Positions 34,939-43,759 are shown, numbered from the stretch's first letter. The stretch is DNA of 64,000 nt from Gillisia sp. Hel_I_86 (GCF_007827275.1 NZ_VISE01000001.1:3224001-3288000), one strand, 5' to 3'. The notes: generated by a model not told the origin, from the letters alone. Numbers and translations: made by a program.

Positions 34939-35610
34939 TTAAAACAATTCTTTTTTTACCAGTGCAAAATAAGAATCACTAACCGGGATCCTAAGTTCAG
35001 AAAGCAGAAGATCCCGGCTTTTTAAGCCAGTTACCTTGTTCTTGTTTACTATAAAAGATCGATGCACTCGCATAAAATTATTTGGTAAAGTACGCTCTAA
35101 AGATTTTAGCGATTGGTTGCTCATCACTTTTTTACTGCAGGTATAAAAAATCACATATTCGCTATCACTTTCAATGTGTGTAATTTCTTCTAAATTGATC
35201 TTATGTAAATCGTAACCGGACTTCACGGTTATTGTAGTCTGGGATTCTGTAGGATTTTTGGATTCTAATTTATTTACGGCCGTTAAAAAACGCTCGAAAG
35301 TAATTGGTTTCAAAAGATAATCGAGAGCATTCAAATCAAAACCTTCCAGTGCATATTCCGCATAAGCAGTAGTGAAAATTATTTTCGTTTCAGGAGCTAG
35401 CAACTTGGCAAAATCGGTGCCTTTTAGATCCGGCATCTGTATATCCAAAAATATAAGGTCGATAGTTTCACTTTTTAAGATCGGTAAAGCATCTAGAGGA
35501 CTTTCAAAAGAACCAACCAACTCTAAAAATTCTACTTTATCAACATAGGTTTTCAGTAAGCCTCTTGCTAACTCTTCATCGTCGATTATTAAACATTTGG
35601 TTCTAGACAT
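34939..35610 (-). CDS. LytTR-family response regulator
   Basis: The 223-residue protein has a receiver domain (LIIDDEE at 8-14, phospho-acceptor Asp56 in LIFLDIQMPD, conserved Lys in YLLKPI) and a LytTR DNA-binding domain from about residue 125 (HIESDSEYVIFYT, RVHRSFIVNKNKV). It is partnered with the overlapping kinase gene. LytTR regulators often control nearby genes; the divergent EF-hand/CotH/YHYH group is a candidate set. Confidence 0.92.
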   Translation of the reverse strand: MSRTKCLIIDDEELARGLLKTYVDKVEFLELVGSFESPLDALPILKSETIDLIFLDIQMPDLKGTDFAKLLAPETKIIFTTAYAEYALEGFDLNALDYLLKPITFERFLTAVNKLESKNPTESQTTITVKSGYDLHKINLEEITHIESDSEYVIFYTCSKKVMSNQSLKSLERTLPNNFMRVHRSFIVNKNKVTGLKSRDLLLSELRIPVSDSYFALVKKELF

Positions 35611-36640
35611 GTAATTGTAATTCTACTTTATAAACTTCAGCGGTATCTGTAATTAATAAAGTATGGGTTTCTGGATATAAGATAGACAATCTTTTTTTTA
35701 CATTATTTATGCCTATTCCGCCAACATCATCCTTGTTCATGGGACGTTCCGGCTTCGAGTTTTCAATTTTAAAAGAGATTTCATTAGTATTGGAAACTAT
35801 TGAAATATTGATAAATGAGCTGGTCCTCTTATCAATATTACTATGTTTAAAGGCGTTTTCTACAAAAGGAATCAGCAACATTGGAGCAATAGAAACATTG
35901 GGGTCTTCAATTTTAGCATCAAGTGTGATTGGATATTTTTCACTGCTTTTAAGGCTGAATAAGTTGATATAATTTTCTATGTAAGTAATCTCTTTGCTAA
36001 TAGAAACCAATGATTTGTCGCATTCATAAAGCACATATCGCAACATATTGGATAAATAGCTGATACTTTGCTGAGTTTTTGTAGTATCTATGGCAGACAG
36101 CGCATAAATATTATTTAAAGAATTAAATAAAAAATGAGGGTTGATCTGGGATTTCAAAAATTTTAGTTCCGACTGCAGGCCCTCATTCTTATTAATAATA
36201 ATTTCCTCTTCTTTCTTTTGTGCAAATATAAAAGTCTCTAAAAATGTAGCGATACTATAAGAGATGCTTAATAGTAAAAGATGAATTAAAAATCCGCCGC
36301 CAGGAGGTGGCCGTCTAGTTAGCTCTTCGATTTCATTTCCTTGCAGCTTCGGTAAATTTTCCGGTCGTGGAATTGGAGGGGATTGGAAAAAATTAGAAGC
36401 AAAATACAAGCTTACTCCGAGCGCCAAAACCGAAATCAGCACAAAAAACCAATATTTTTTCTTAAAGAGCAGGGCCGGAGCAGCATAATAGATTAAACCT
36501 GCAATAAGCACTATCTGAAAACAAAATGCCACGACATTGCTTTGGAAAAACATTGGGTTCTTGTCTGCTGCAAACCATAATGCAAGCCAAATAAATATCC
36601 ACATTATAACTTGAAATAGGAGTCTTGTAGTTTTGCTCAT
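35603..36640 (-). CDS. LytS/YehU-type sensor histidine kinase
   Basis: The 345-residue membrane kinase has four helices in its first 140 residues and an extracytoplasmic Pro/Gly-rich loop (about 88-115, PPPGGGF). The His_kinase domain has the phospho-acceptor His169 in KSQINPHFLFNSLN, and the ATPase domain is C-terminal (VPFVENAFKH, GIGINNVKKRL). It is the upstream gene of the pair and overlaps the regulator by 8 nt. The signal sensed is unknown. Confidence 0.92.
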   Translation of the reverse strand: MSKTTRLLFQVIMWIFIWLALWFAADKNPMFFQSNVVAFCFQIVLIAGLIYYAAPALLFKKKYWFFVLISVLALGVSLYFASNFFQSPPIPRPENLPKLQGNEIEELTRRPPPGGGFLIHLLLLSISYSIATFLETFIFAQKKEEEIIINKNEGLQSELKFLKSQINPHFLFNSLNNIYALSAIDTTKTQQSISYLSNMLRYVLYECDKSLVSISKEITYIENYINLFSLKSSEKYPITLDAKIEDPNVSIAPMLLIPFVENAFKHSNIDKRTSSFINISIVSNTNEISFKIENSKPERPMNKDDVGGIGINNVKKRLSILYPETHTLLITDTAEVYKVELQLHV

Positions 36641-36830
36641 ACTACAAATAAAGGGAATTAAAAATCAACATTTTCTAAAATGGAGGGCATTTAAGACCTA
36701 CTTAATAGGTGCTTACTGAATGCTTTTGCCCATTCACTTAAAAGCACCGGCAATTCACTGAAAGCCTAAAAAGTGTATGTCTTTATTTATGATATTTGAA
36801 GTGTAAAACAATAACAATAAATATTTTATC

Positions 36831-37118
36831 ATGAAAAGTAAAACAATAAACAAACTGATTTTTAGTGCACTATTGATGGTTTTTGGAATAGTTTCCACCA
36901 ATGCACAATCTAAAGAAAACAATCAACCTAAAACGCCTCCTACGGCTAAGGAACTTATCAAACAAATGGATAAAAATGAAGACGGGAAACTTTCTAAAGC
37001 AGAAGTAAAAGGACCATTGAAAGATGATTTTAAAAAGATAGATACCAATGAGGATGGCTTTTTAACTATCAAGGAATTAGAAAAAGCGCCTAAGCCAAAA
37101 AGAAAAGAGAAAAGGTAA
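36831..37118 (+). CDS. Secreted EF-hand calcium-binding protein
   Basis: The 95-residue product has a signal peptide (to about STNAQ, residue 26) and two EF-hand loops: DKNEDGKLSKAE and DTNEDGFLTIKE, both with Asp at 1, Asp/Glu at 5 or 12 and Gly at 6. The C-terminus is Lys-rich. It lies divergent from the kinase gene with a 190-bp gap, and 33 bp before a CotH-like gene. Small EF-hand proteins often accompany LytTR/CotH loci in Flavobacteriia. Confidence 0.85.
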   Translation: MKSKTINKLIFSALLMVFGIVSTNAQSKENNQPKTPPTAKELIKQMDKNEDGKLSKAEVKGPLKDDFKKIDTNEDGFLTIKELEKAPKPKRKEKR

Positions 37119-37151
37119 ATAAATTTTAGAAGAAATTGGAAACCGAAGTAA

Positions 37152-37862
37152 ATGAAAAAAATAAAGAAGAATATAAACCTATTCTTTAAAGCCTTAAGCT
37201 TTGGTGCACTGCTAATAAGTCTTAATTCATGTAGTAGCGATGATAGTATAATCAACGAACTAGGAGAAGTAGATGACCCAGATTTTGAGACAACAGATTG
37301 GACAATAGAAACACATAGTAATTTTGTAAGTCCTAATTTTGATGAAGTTTTTGGAGATAATGCTGTAAAAAGATTGGATATAGTTATTACAGAAGCGCGT
37401 TGGCAAAGTATGCTAGATGATATGACTGCAATCTACGGCGCTTTTGGAGTATCAAGCAGTCCAAGTGGCGGGGACATAGACCCTATTTCTATTCCTGCAG
37501 AGATATTTTATAATGGACTGGAATGGTATCGTGTGGGGGTAAGTTTTAAGGAAAATTCTGGTTTACAACAAAGTTGGCAAAGCGGTATTTTAAAATTACC
37601 CTTCAACTTAGATTTTGATGAGTTTGAAGATGCTTATCCCCAAATTGAAAATCAGCGTTTTTATGGCTTTAAAAAATTAAGTCTCAAAAATAATTTTAGT
37701 GATAAATTAATTTTAAAAGATAAAACAGCAACCAGTGAACTTAGCGATGAGGTTATAGAAACTTCTAATAAGGCATTTTATACTGTGTATGTAGACCATG
37801 GGGAAGGGCCACAATATTTTGGAGTATATACCATGGTGGAAGAAGTTGATCAAACTTCATAG
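37152..37862 (+). CDS. CotH-like lipoprotein, truncated
   Basis: The 236-residue product has a lipoprotein signal (ISLNSCSSD) and the N-terminal part of a CotH kinase-family protein: VKRLDIVITEARWQSM, PAEIFYNGLEWYRVGVSFKENSG, GFKKLSLKNNF, FYTVYVDHGEGPQYFGVYTMVEEVD. CotH proteins usually go on for 200 or more residues with the catalytic loop, but this one stops right after EEVDQTS. The segment after KNNF also looks rearranged. It may be a broken gene, or an N-terminal domain kept on its own. Confidence 0.7.
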   Translation: MKKIKKNINLFFKALSFGALLISLNSCSSDDSIINELGEVDDPDFETTDWTIETHSNFVSPNFDEVFGDNAVKRLDIVITEARWQSMLDDMTAIYGAFGVSSSPSGGDIDPISIPAEIFYNGLEWYRVGVSFKENSGLQQSWQSGILKLPFNLDFDEFEDAYPQIENQRFYGFKKLSLKNNFSDKLILKDKTATSELSDEVIETSNKAFYTVYVDHGEGPQYFGVYTMVEEVDQTS

Positions 37863-37972
37863 TACTAAAGTTTTTAATAAGAATGCCTAATAGAAAAACA
37901 ACATATTACCGCCTTTTGAATTAAAGGATAAAATTAAATATTAAAATAATTTTTTTGTGGTTAGTAGTGGTT

Positions 37973-38010
37973 AAAGGCTTCACAATGTTGAACTTGTGAA
38001 GCCTTTTTTA
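37973..38010 (+). terminator. Rho-independent terminator after the CotH-like gene
   Basis: AAAGGCTTCACAA pairs with TTGTGAAGCCTTT around an 8-9-nt loop and is followed by a T-run. It lies 110 bp past the CotH stop. Confidence 0.8.
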
Positions 38011-38053
38011 TAAAGCAACAAAGTATATAAATGCATAATATAAAATCCCGGTG

Positions 38054-38803
38054 ATGAAATTGTTCAGAAAAATCAGAAAAAACTTATTGATCTCTGGGAA
38101 AACCAAAAGTTACCTGATCTATGCTTTTGGAGAAATTTTTTTGATAGTAGTGGGGATATTAATTGCCTGGAAAATCAATGATTTAAATGAAATAAATAAA
38201 AATAGAATAGTAGAAGTGAAAATCTACCAAAGTCTAAATGATGAGTTAAATGCTAATTTAAGCCTTCTCGATTCTTCAATTTTTAGGTATGCAGAAAATA
38301 TACAGACTATTCAAAATACGATTAACAGTATTCGTTCGCAGCCTCTCGAATTAACAGAAGAAATAAAAGATGGGATTGTTAGGGTTAATTATACACCCAC
38401 AAAATTGCACAGTGGATCCATGAGTTCCATTAATAGTACTAACAAATTTGAATTCATTGAAAGTGATTCTTTAAGGGATTTAATTGCAGCCTATCCAAAT
38501 GAATTAGACAATTTCGAAATTCAGGAAGCAAAAATTAATAATCTGATTGTTAACCGTTTGCAACCAGAATTGGAAACCCATATTTCACTATTGGACATTC
38601 TTTTAATACGAGACAAAAAAAATACAGAGGTTAAGTTTGTTTCAAATGAAGCTGATTATGAGGAATTGTTGAATAGCAGAAGATTTCAAAACATCCTGGT
38701 GGATAGGTTATTACAAACAGAAAATCAATTGATTATAAGCAATAGTTTAAGAGACAAAACTCAAATGATAGCATTCAAACTAAATAAAGAATTAGAGAAT
38801 TAA
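38054..38803 (+). CDS. DUF6090-family membrane protein
   Basis: The 249-residue protein has a basic N-terminus (KLFRKIRKNLL), one strong membrane helix containing FGEIFLIVVGILIAWKIND, and a helical, mostly charged remainder. The FGE-x-x-LIVVGILIA-x-x-IN motif is the hallmark of DUF6090 proteins, an uncharacterised Flavobacteriia family. A GTG at 38051 directly precedes the ATG; ATG 38054 is used. It starts 44 bp after the terminator. Confidence 0.75.
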   Translation: MKLFRKIRKNLLISGKTKSYLIYAFGEIFLIVVGILIAWKINDLNEINKNRIVEVKIYQSLNDELNANLSLLDSSIFRYAENIQTIQNTINSIRSQPLELTEEIKDGIVRVNYTPTKLHSGSMSSINSTNKFEFIESDSLRDLIAAYPNELDNFEIQEAKINNLIVNRLQPELETHISLLDILLIRDKKNTEVKFVSNEADYEELLNSRRFQNILVDRLLQTENQLIISNSLRDKTQMIAFKLNKELEN

Positions 38804-38889
38804 CAATAGTATTTTAGAAATAAGGCATTAAAACTTAAGATTCATAACAAATAATTAAAAAGTAAACTAAAATTATAGTAATAGAAATC

Positions 38890-39648
38890 ATGAAAAAGAT
38901 AAACAAAGCCAGACTAGCCGTTTTAAGCACAATTACAATGACAGTATTTGCTTTTATTGCTTGCAGTAACGATGAAGAAAGTATCGATGAAGTTACTTCG
39001 ACAGGAGAGCTACATGCTGCATTTGCAGAATTTGATACCGATGAAACTTCAATTTATTTGAGTGGAAGTAATGTGGTTATTGAAACCACTGGAAACCCAA
39101 ATCATACAACAGTATATTGGGGAGAAGGCAATGCTTTATATAAAGAAGAACCTAATGTAGATTTAACACCAAGTATTATCCCAAATTATGATGCTTCGGC
39201 CACATTAACGGTATCACAAAACCCTCAAAAAGCGAGTTCCCCAACTTCAACAAGTTTGGGAGCTATTGGAATTGCAATAAGTGGTGCAGCTATTTTCAAT
39301 GATCAGGAAGGGAACGGAGCTTTAGATCAGGCTGCAGCAAGTTTAGATTATACCGGTGGGCATATTGGGCCACAAGAGTATCATTATCATTTAGAACCCA
39401 AAGCTTGGACAGAAGATGACGATAAATTGGTAGGGATCTTGGCAGATGGCTTTTTTATCTACGGAAGAAAATGTAACTCTACAGGTGCGTATCCAACAGA
39501 TCTGGATGCCTCCGGAGGACATACCAGCATTACACAACATAACACAGAAACAGAATACCATTATCATATAGAAAATGAATTATACAACAACCAATATTAC
39601 CTCATATTTCCGGGAGCATACCAAGGAACACCAAGTTCAATTAATTAA
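38890..39648 (+). CDS. YHYH-domain lipoprotein
   Basis: The 252-residue product has a lipoprotein signal (TVFAFIACSND, Cys25) and the YHYH domain, with EYHYHLEP and, later, EYHYHIENE. The middle segment GAIGIAISGAAIFNDQ fits the family. YHYH proteins are secreted, His-rich and of unknown function; metal binding is plausible from the motif. It is followed by two overlapping genes (MORN and SCO1), so the three are one transcript. Confidence 0.85.
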   Translation: MKKINKARLAVLSTITMTVFAFIACSNDEESIDEVTSTGELHAAFAEFDTDETSIYLSGSNVVIETTGNPNHTTVYWGEGNALYKEEPNVDLTPSIIPNYDASATLTVSQNPQKASSPTSTSLGAIGIAISGAAIFNDQEGNGALDQAAASLDYTGGHIGPQEYHYHLEPKAWTEDDDKLVGILADGFFIYGRKCNSTGAYPTDLDASGGHTSITQHNTETEYHYHIENELYNNQYYLIFPGAYQGTPSSIN

Positions 39649-40219
39649 GTTCTTATCGATTACTGGATTGGTTATGCTTTCTGCCTGCCAGAAACAAAAA
39701 GCTGATGTGCTTACCATCAGCGATTTTCAAATCGATAAAGCAGAGCTACAACTTAAGCCTCTCGAAGGAAAATGGTACTACGCTGGAAAAGCTTTTAATG
39801 GCTTTGCAATTAGTTACTATCCTACAGGTAGATTAGAATCGCGCATTGGCTATTTTGATGGTAAAAAACAAGGAGAAGCCAAGTTGTGGTATGCAAATGG
39901 GACTTTAGCTAAACAATCTTTTTATAACGAGAATCAATTAGATGGTGCTCTTAATAGTTACTGGCCAGATGGATCGCAGAGTGCACAATCAAATTATAGG
40001 AATAGCGTACGTCATGGAGTACAAAAGAAATGGTTTGCTAGTGGACAACTTGCAAGGAAAACTACCTATCAAGATGGACAAGAGAGTGGATTGCAACAAG
40101 CTTGGTTAGAAAATGGGAAGATCTATGTGAATTACGAAGCCAAGCACGGACGAGTTTTTGGTATGAAGAGAACGAATTTATGTTATCAATTAAAAGATGA
40201 AAATGTACAATATCAATAA
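39575..40219 (+). CDS. MORN-repeat (YwqK-like) lipoprotein
   Basis: The frame encodes up to 214 residues with a late lipoprotein signal (LVMLSACQK) and about five MORN-variant repeats of roughly 22 residues (YYPTGRLESRIGYFDGKKQG, WYANGTLAKQSFYNENQLDG, and so on). These repeats form a beta-hairpin sheet. Starting at ATG 39575 gives a 74-nt overlap with the YHYH gene and an unusually long pre-signal; a start nearer 39640 would be better placed but no ATG, GTG or TTG occurs there. It overlaps the SCO1 gene by 23 nt. Confidence 0.7.
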   Translation: MNYTTTNITSYFREHTKEHQVQLIKFLSITGLVMLSACQKQKADVLTISDFQIDKAELQLKPLEGKWYYAGKAFNGFAISYYPTGRLESRIGYFDGKKQGEAKLWYANGTLAKQSFYNENQLDGALNSYWPDGSQSAQSNYRNSVRHGVQKKWFASGQLARKTTYQDGQESGLQQAWLENGKIYVNYEAKHGRVFGMKRTNLCYQLKDENVQYQ

Positions 40220-40865
40220 AATAGTTGGAATGCTATTATTGCTTATCATGCTTGTAAGTTGTAAAAACAAGGAAGGGCAAACAAGTAGGGTTGAAGCCCT
40301 TCCTTATTATAGCGAAGCAAGTTTTACCCCGCAATGGTTAACGCCGAATAGCATCCAAGTTAAGGCCTTCCATAAGATCCCTAGCTTTAGTTTAACGAAT
40401 CAGGAAGGAGCAAGTATTACCAATAAAACCTTTGATGATAAAATCTACGTGGCCGATTTTTTCTTTACCACGTGCCCAGGGATTTGCCCGAAGATGACTG
40501 CGAGTATGAGTGTATTACAAGACGAATTTATAGAGGATAACGAAGTACTACTGCTATCCCACTCTGTGACCCCAAAATCAGATTCGGTATCTGTGCTCAA
40601 AAAGTACGCTGTGGAGAAGGGAGTAATTTCCAAGAAATGGCATTTGGTAACGGGGGAAAGAAGTGAAATCTATGATTTAGGCCGAAATTCCTATTTCGTG
40701 GAAGAAGATCTAGGAGCAACCAAAACCGAGGAAGATTTTTTACACACCGAAAACTTTGTGTTAATAGATGAAAATAAACACATAAGAGGAATTTATAATG
40801 GATTAAATAAAACAGCAATTCAGCAACTAATTGCCGATATACAAACCTTAAAAAAAGAACCATAA
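40197..40865 (+). CDS. SCO1/SenC-family protein
   Basis: The 222-residue lipoprotein (signal MLVSCKN, Cys22) has the thioredoxin-like SCO fold. The copper-binding Cys pair is in TTCPGICPK (Cys93, Cys97) and the third ligand His183 is in FLHTENFVLID. SCO proteins deliver copper to cytochrome oxidase CuA or act as thiol-disulfide reductases. No oxidase genes are nearby, so here it more likely works with the YHYH protein, itself His-rich. That partnership is inferred from overlap and order. Confidence 0.88.
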   Translation: MKMYNINKIVGMLLLLIMLVSCKNKEGQTSRVEALPYYSEASFTPQWLTPNSIQVKAFHKIPSFSLTNQEGASITNKTFDDKIYVADFFFTTCPGICPKMTASMSVLQDEFIEDNEVLLLSHSVTPKSDSVSVLKKYAVEKGVISKKWHLVTGERSEIYDLGRNSYFVEEDLGATKTEEDFLHTENFVLIDENKHIRGIYNGLNKTAIQQLIADIQTLKKEP

Positions 40866-41213
40866 CCTATGAATAAAAAAAGTCTATTTGCTAGGCCCTG
40901 CTAGATGGCCTAAATAATAGCGGATTAGCCAAAATTATTTCAAACCCCAATCTCAAGTTCTATTAATAGGACAATTATGTGAAAGGTGAAGACTACCCTA
41001 AGTTTGATTAAATCAAGCAAGGCCATCACCTATATGCTGGCAACTATAAAGAACACGGCCTGGGAGAAGAAGCGGAAGATCATGCTGATAATTGATATCA
41101 TTACACAATATGATAGTTTCCAGTTTATAGCAGTTTCAATTCAAAACTTACAGTTTTATGATATTCACTTTGCGCAATTAATATCTTCTGGCCTTTGGTT
41201 GCGCTACCATTGA
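40866..41213. other. Gap without convincing genes
   Basis: A 75-codon GTG-started frame at 40986 does not look like a real protein. Another frame has the coding-like string IKQGHHLYAGNYKEHGLGEE after an in-frame stop, perhaps the remnant of a gene. From 41214 repeat modules begin. Confidence 0.35.
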
Positions 41214-41360
41214 CGTATTTTTATTTATTTGTGAATCCATGACCCTGAAACCAGTTCAGGGTGACGATGCGGAGTTGTCGTCATGCTGAACTTGTTTCAG
41301 CATCCCATCAGCTAATATAAAAAACACGTCGATTTCCTACGCTAGATAATTTTTATCATA
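41214..41360. repeat. Dispersed repeat family C, copy 2 (single unit)
   Basis: The unit starts CTACCATTGACGTATTTTTA, contains CCAGTTCAGGGTGACGATGC and GTCATGCTGAACTTGTTTCA, and ends CCTACGCTAGATAATTTTTA followed by TCATA. The next module begins immediately with GGTCTACCATTGACGG, so the two are joined end to end. Confidence 0.8.
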
Positions 41361-41647
41361 GGTCTACCATTGACGGATTCCTAAAATATATCAATTTCCT
41401 ATGCTTTATGTTTTTAGCAAAAGTTTTAAGATGACCAACAATAAACAGGATCATTGGCCACAAATGCACGAATTATTGGTTTTAACAATCCTGGAAAATT
41501 ATTCGTGAATTCGTGGCAATATCCAGAGAACCAACAAAACGCCGAACAATGCTGAACTGGTCTTAAAATATTAAAAATCTGGAAATAACTTTCCTTTAGA
41601 ATTTTAAACACGTCAATTTCCTACGCTAGATAATTTTTATGATAGGT
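41361..41647. repeat. Dispersed repeat family B, copy 2
   Basis: It aligns to 18801-19095 nearly base for base, including ATTCGTGAATTCGTGGC at the same offset, and ends with CCTACGCTAGATAATTTTTA. Its first 15 bases and last 25 bases match the ends of family C, although the cores differ. Confidence 0.85.
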
Positions 41648-41749
41648 CGACAGTCCTTCATATAATACCCTTTTTACAAGATTAGACTTCCAATGCATTA
41701 TTGAAAATTAATGCTTTTATAGATAGGTAATTTCACGTAATTTTAGCAT

Positions 41750-42142
41750 GTGAAAGAATTAATGCTAATTGTTGGTGGTGTCTATGGTGGTTTAGCTGTC
41801 TTATTTGGCGCTTTTGGGGCGCATGCTCTAAAAAAACGGTTTTCTGAAGAGCTTCAAAAAAGTTTTGAGACCGGAGTGCGTTACCAGATGTATCATGCTT
41901 TAATAATTATAATATCTGGCGTTATCTTTCCTTTTATAGAAACCTCTCAGCAAATTATGGGTTGGTGTTTTATTTTGGGCGTCATTTTGTTTTCCTTCAG
42001 TATCTATGGACTGTGTTTGAGCGCTGCTAATAACAATAAATGGAAATTTCTAGGGCCAATCACTCCGTTGGGAGGTTTGTTATTATTGATAGGTTGGATC
42101 TTGTTTGCTATAAACGCTTCAGAAATTGCTATTTATTTGTGA
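41750..42142 (+). CDS. DUF423 (YgdD-like) membrane protein
   Basis: The 130-residue protein has four membrane helices and the family signature FGAFGAHALKK near residue 20, with YQMYHALIIII and a late TPLGGLLLLIGW. The family is widespread and of unknown function. The start is GTG 41750; the ATG two bases upstream runs straight into a stop. The gene stands alone between repeat modules and the insertion sequence. Confidence 0.85.
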   Translation: MKELMLIVGGVYGGLAVLFGAFGAHALKKRFSEELQKSFETGVRYQMYHALIIIISGVIFPFIETSQQIMGWCFILGVILFSFSIYGLCLSAANNNKWKFLGPITPLGGLLLLIGWILFAINASEIAIYL

Positions 42143-42208
42143 AATTGAAGGGTTTATATAGTACGTTTCAGAATAACAACCATATTTTATTGTCATCCCG
42201 ACGATAGG

Positions 42209-43603
42209 CTATCGTGTGGACACATCTTTATGAATGGTCCACCCTTCCATGGCAGCCTTAAAATATTTCAATCCTATCCATAGGGTCGTTATGCCCGGAT
42301 GCCTTTTGCTTTCATAGCCTTTCCATCCGCCAAGTCTTGCTATCGCCCAAACATATCTCTTTAGCCCTTTTTCCTTGTACGGGTTTTTTTGTTTCTCTGT
42401 CCTACCTTCCAGTCTTATTATCTGGTGCTCTAAAAACGTTTGTTCTTCTTCCGTGAAACAGCTATCGGCGCTCATCTCTCCTTCTGGTACCGCATACGCC
42501 AGCCGCATCAAGAACAGTTTGATGATGACCTCCATTATCAACAAGCTCAGTTTTCTTACCGATGACCCATACTCCAGCTCTGACGCCTCGATATTGTAGC
42601 CCTCTTTTTTTAATATCTTGAACACCTCTTCTATGGTCCACCTCCACTTATACCATTCCACGCACATTTCTGCCATTTCCAGAGTCTCTATGGGCAGGCT
42701 TGTCAACAACCTCCAGCACACCCTGTCCGGCCCGGTACGGTTCGCCTCTTTGGCCTCTACCAGGTATAGTTTTATGCTGGGTGCCACTGCTTTGCTTGCC
42801 GCCCTGGTCCTTTTAAGTTCCACCTCTTTATATCTGATTTCAATTTTTGCAATCCTTTTTTTTCTTCTGGTCTTTGCACAGGCATCCACCTGTACCTCAT
42901 AGGATCCTTGATAGGGTTGGTCCGCCAGGCAGCTAAACAATTTTGACCCATCCGCCAAGGTCCTATCCGTACGGGCCCTTATCAATAGATCTGTTTGTGC
43001 ATCTGGTATGGTTGCAAACTGTTCGTAGATATCGCCTTCCCTATCTTGTACGATCACCATTCCCGCTACCACGCCCCTTAGCGAGGCCTGTGTGTTTTTG
43101 GAAACTTCTATCCACTTATAGGACTCTTTTTCTTCTATGGGCAGCTTGCCGTACTGTCTTTCATGCTTTGATGCGAACTCCAAGGGCCTGTTCCAGATCT
43201 TTATATCAGAATAGCCGTAGGGGGTGCCGCTCACGGCATCCAAGACCAAACTTGGGTGGATGAAGAACCCCAGTCCCTGGGAATTCTTCGCATTGGTCGT
43301 GCCCACAAAGCCATCTTTATTGATCCTATTACCATGGCTGCTTAGGTTGACCTCCGTGGTATCTTGGATACAGACAACAAATTTGCCTGCACAAGCCATC
43401 TGGCAATTATGTACCAAGTTCTCTACTATATCTCCTTCACTGACCCTATCGTTCTGCAAAAAACGGTAAACGGCCTTTGCGTCTGATTCGTTCCTGCTGA
43501 GCTGACGGATCGAATGGACGCTCTTGCTGAACAGGTCCGATAAAATCTTGTTGCCCCGATAAACCAACCGTTTATCCCCTAAGCCTGTGAACCCCCTTCT
43601 CAT
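42209..43603 (-). CDS. IS4-family (Tn5-like) DDE transposase
   Basis: The 464-residue protein has a Tn5-type N-terminal DNA-binding region (AKAVYRFLQNDRVS) and the RNase H-like core: Asp81 in CIQDTTEVN, Asp187 in VIVQDREGD and Glu325. The full IS4 YREK signature is visible as Tyr318, Arg321, Glu325 and Lys332. The frame is intact, so the element may be active. The stop codon lies in the terminal inverted repeat: the last residues DVSTR are encoded by the repeat itself. Confidence 0.93.
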   Translation of the reverse strand: MRRGFTGLGDKRLVYRGNKILSDLFSKSVHSIRQLSRNESDAKAVYRFLQNDRVSEGDIVENLVHNCQMACAGKFVVCIQDTTEVNLSSHGNRINKDGFVGTTNAKNSQGLGFFIHPSLVLDAVSGTPYGYSDIKIWNRPLEFASKHERQYGKLPIEEKESYKWIEVSKNTQASLRGVVAGMVIVQDREGDIYEQFATIPDAQTDLLIRARTDRTLADGSKLFSCLADQPYQGSYEVQVDACAKTRRKKRIAKIEIRYKEVELKRTRAASKAVAPSIKLYLVEAKEANRTGPDRVCWRLLTSLPIETLEMAEMCVEWYKWRWTIEEVFKILKKEGYNIEASELEYGSSVRKLSLLIMEVIIKLFLMRLAYAVPEGEMSADSCFTEEEQTFLEHQIIRLEGRTEKQKNPYKEKGLKRYVWAIARLGGWKGYESKRHPGITTLWIGLKYFKAAMEGWTIHKDVSTR

Positions 43604-43663
43604 TTTTTGAGTAAAATTAATGCTAATCCCTTAAAATATTAAATAATTGTGTCCACACGATAG
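42209..43663. mobile_element. Complete IS4/Tn5-like insertion sequence, 1455 bp
   Basis: The ends are perfect 16-bp inverted repeats: CTATCGTGTGGACACA at 42209-42224 and its complement at 43648-43663. The 9-bp direct repeat GACGATAGG lies just outside each end (42200-42208 and 43664-43672), the duplication size typical of Tn5/IS50-type elements. One intact transposase fills the element on the minus strand. Removing the IS and one duplication restores TGTCATCCCGACGATAGG followed by AGGGATCT, so it interrupted a short intergenic repeat. Confidence 0.93.
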
Positions 43664-43759
43664 GACGATAGGAGGGATCTCTTCTCCCAGAGATTGTCCA
43701 AATTAAGATCCTTCGACAGGGGCGGGATGACTCGAACTAGAGAAGTTGAATAGATGTTT

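Noticed and set aside
40986-41213. A 75-codon frame with a GTG start
   Set aside because: It has no recognisable motif or ribosome site, and it runs into repeat family C.
42375-43469. Several plus-strand frames of 74-106 codons
   Set aside because: They are antisense to the intact transposase and show no motif, so they are shadows.
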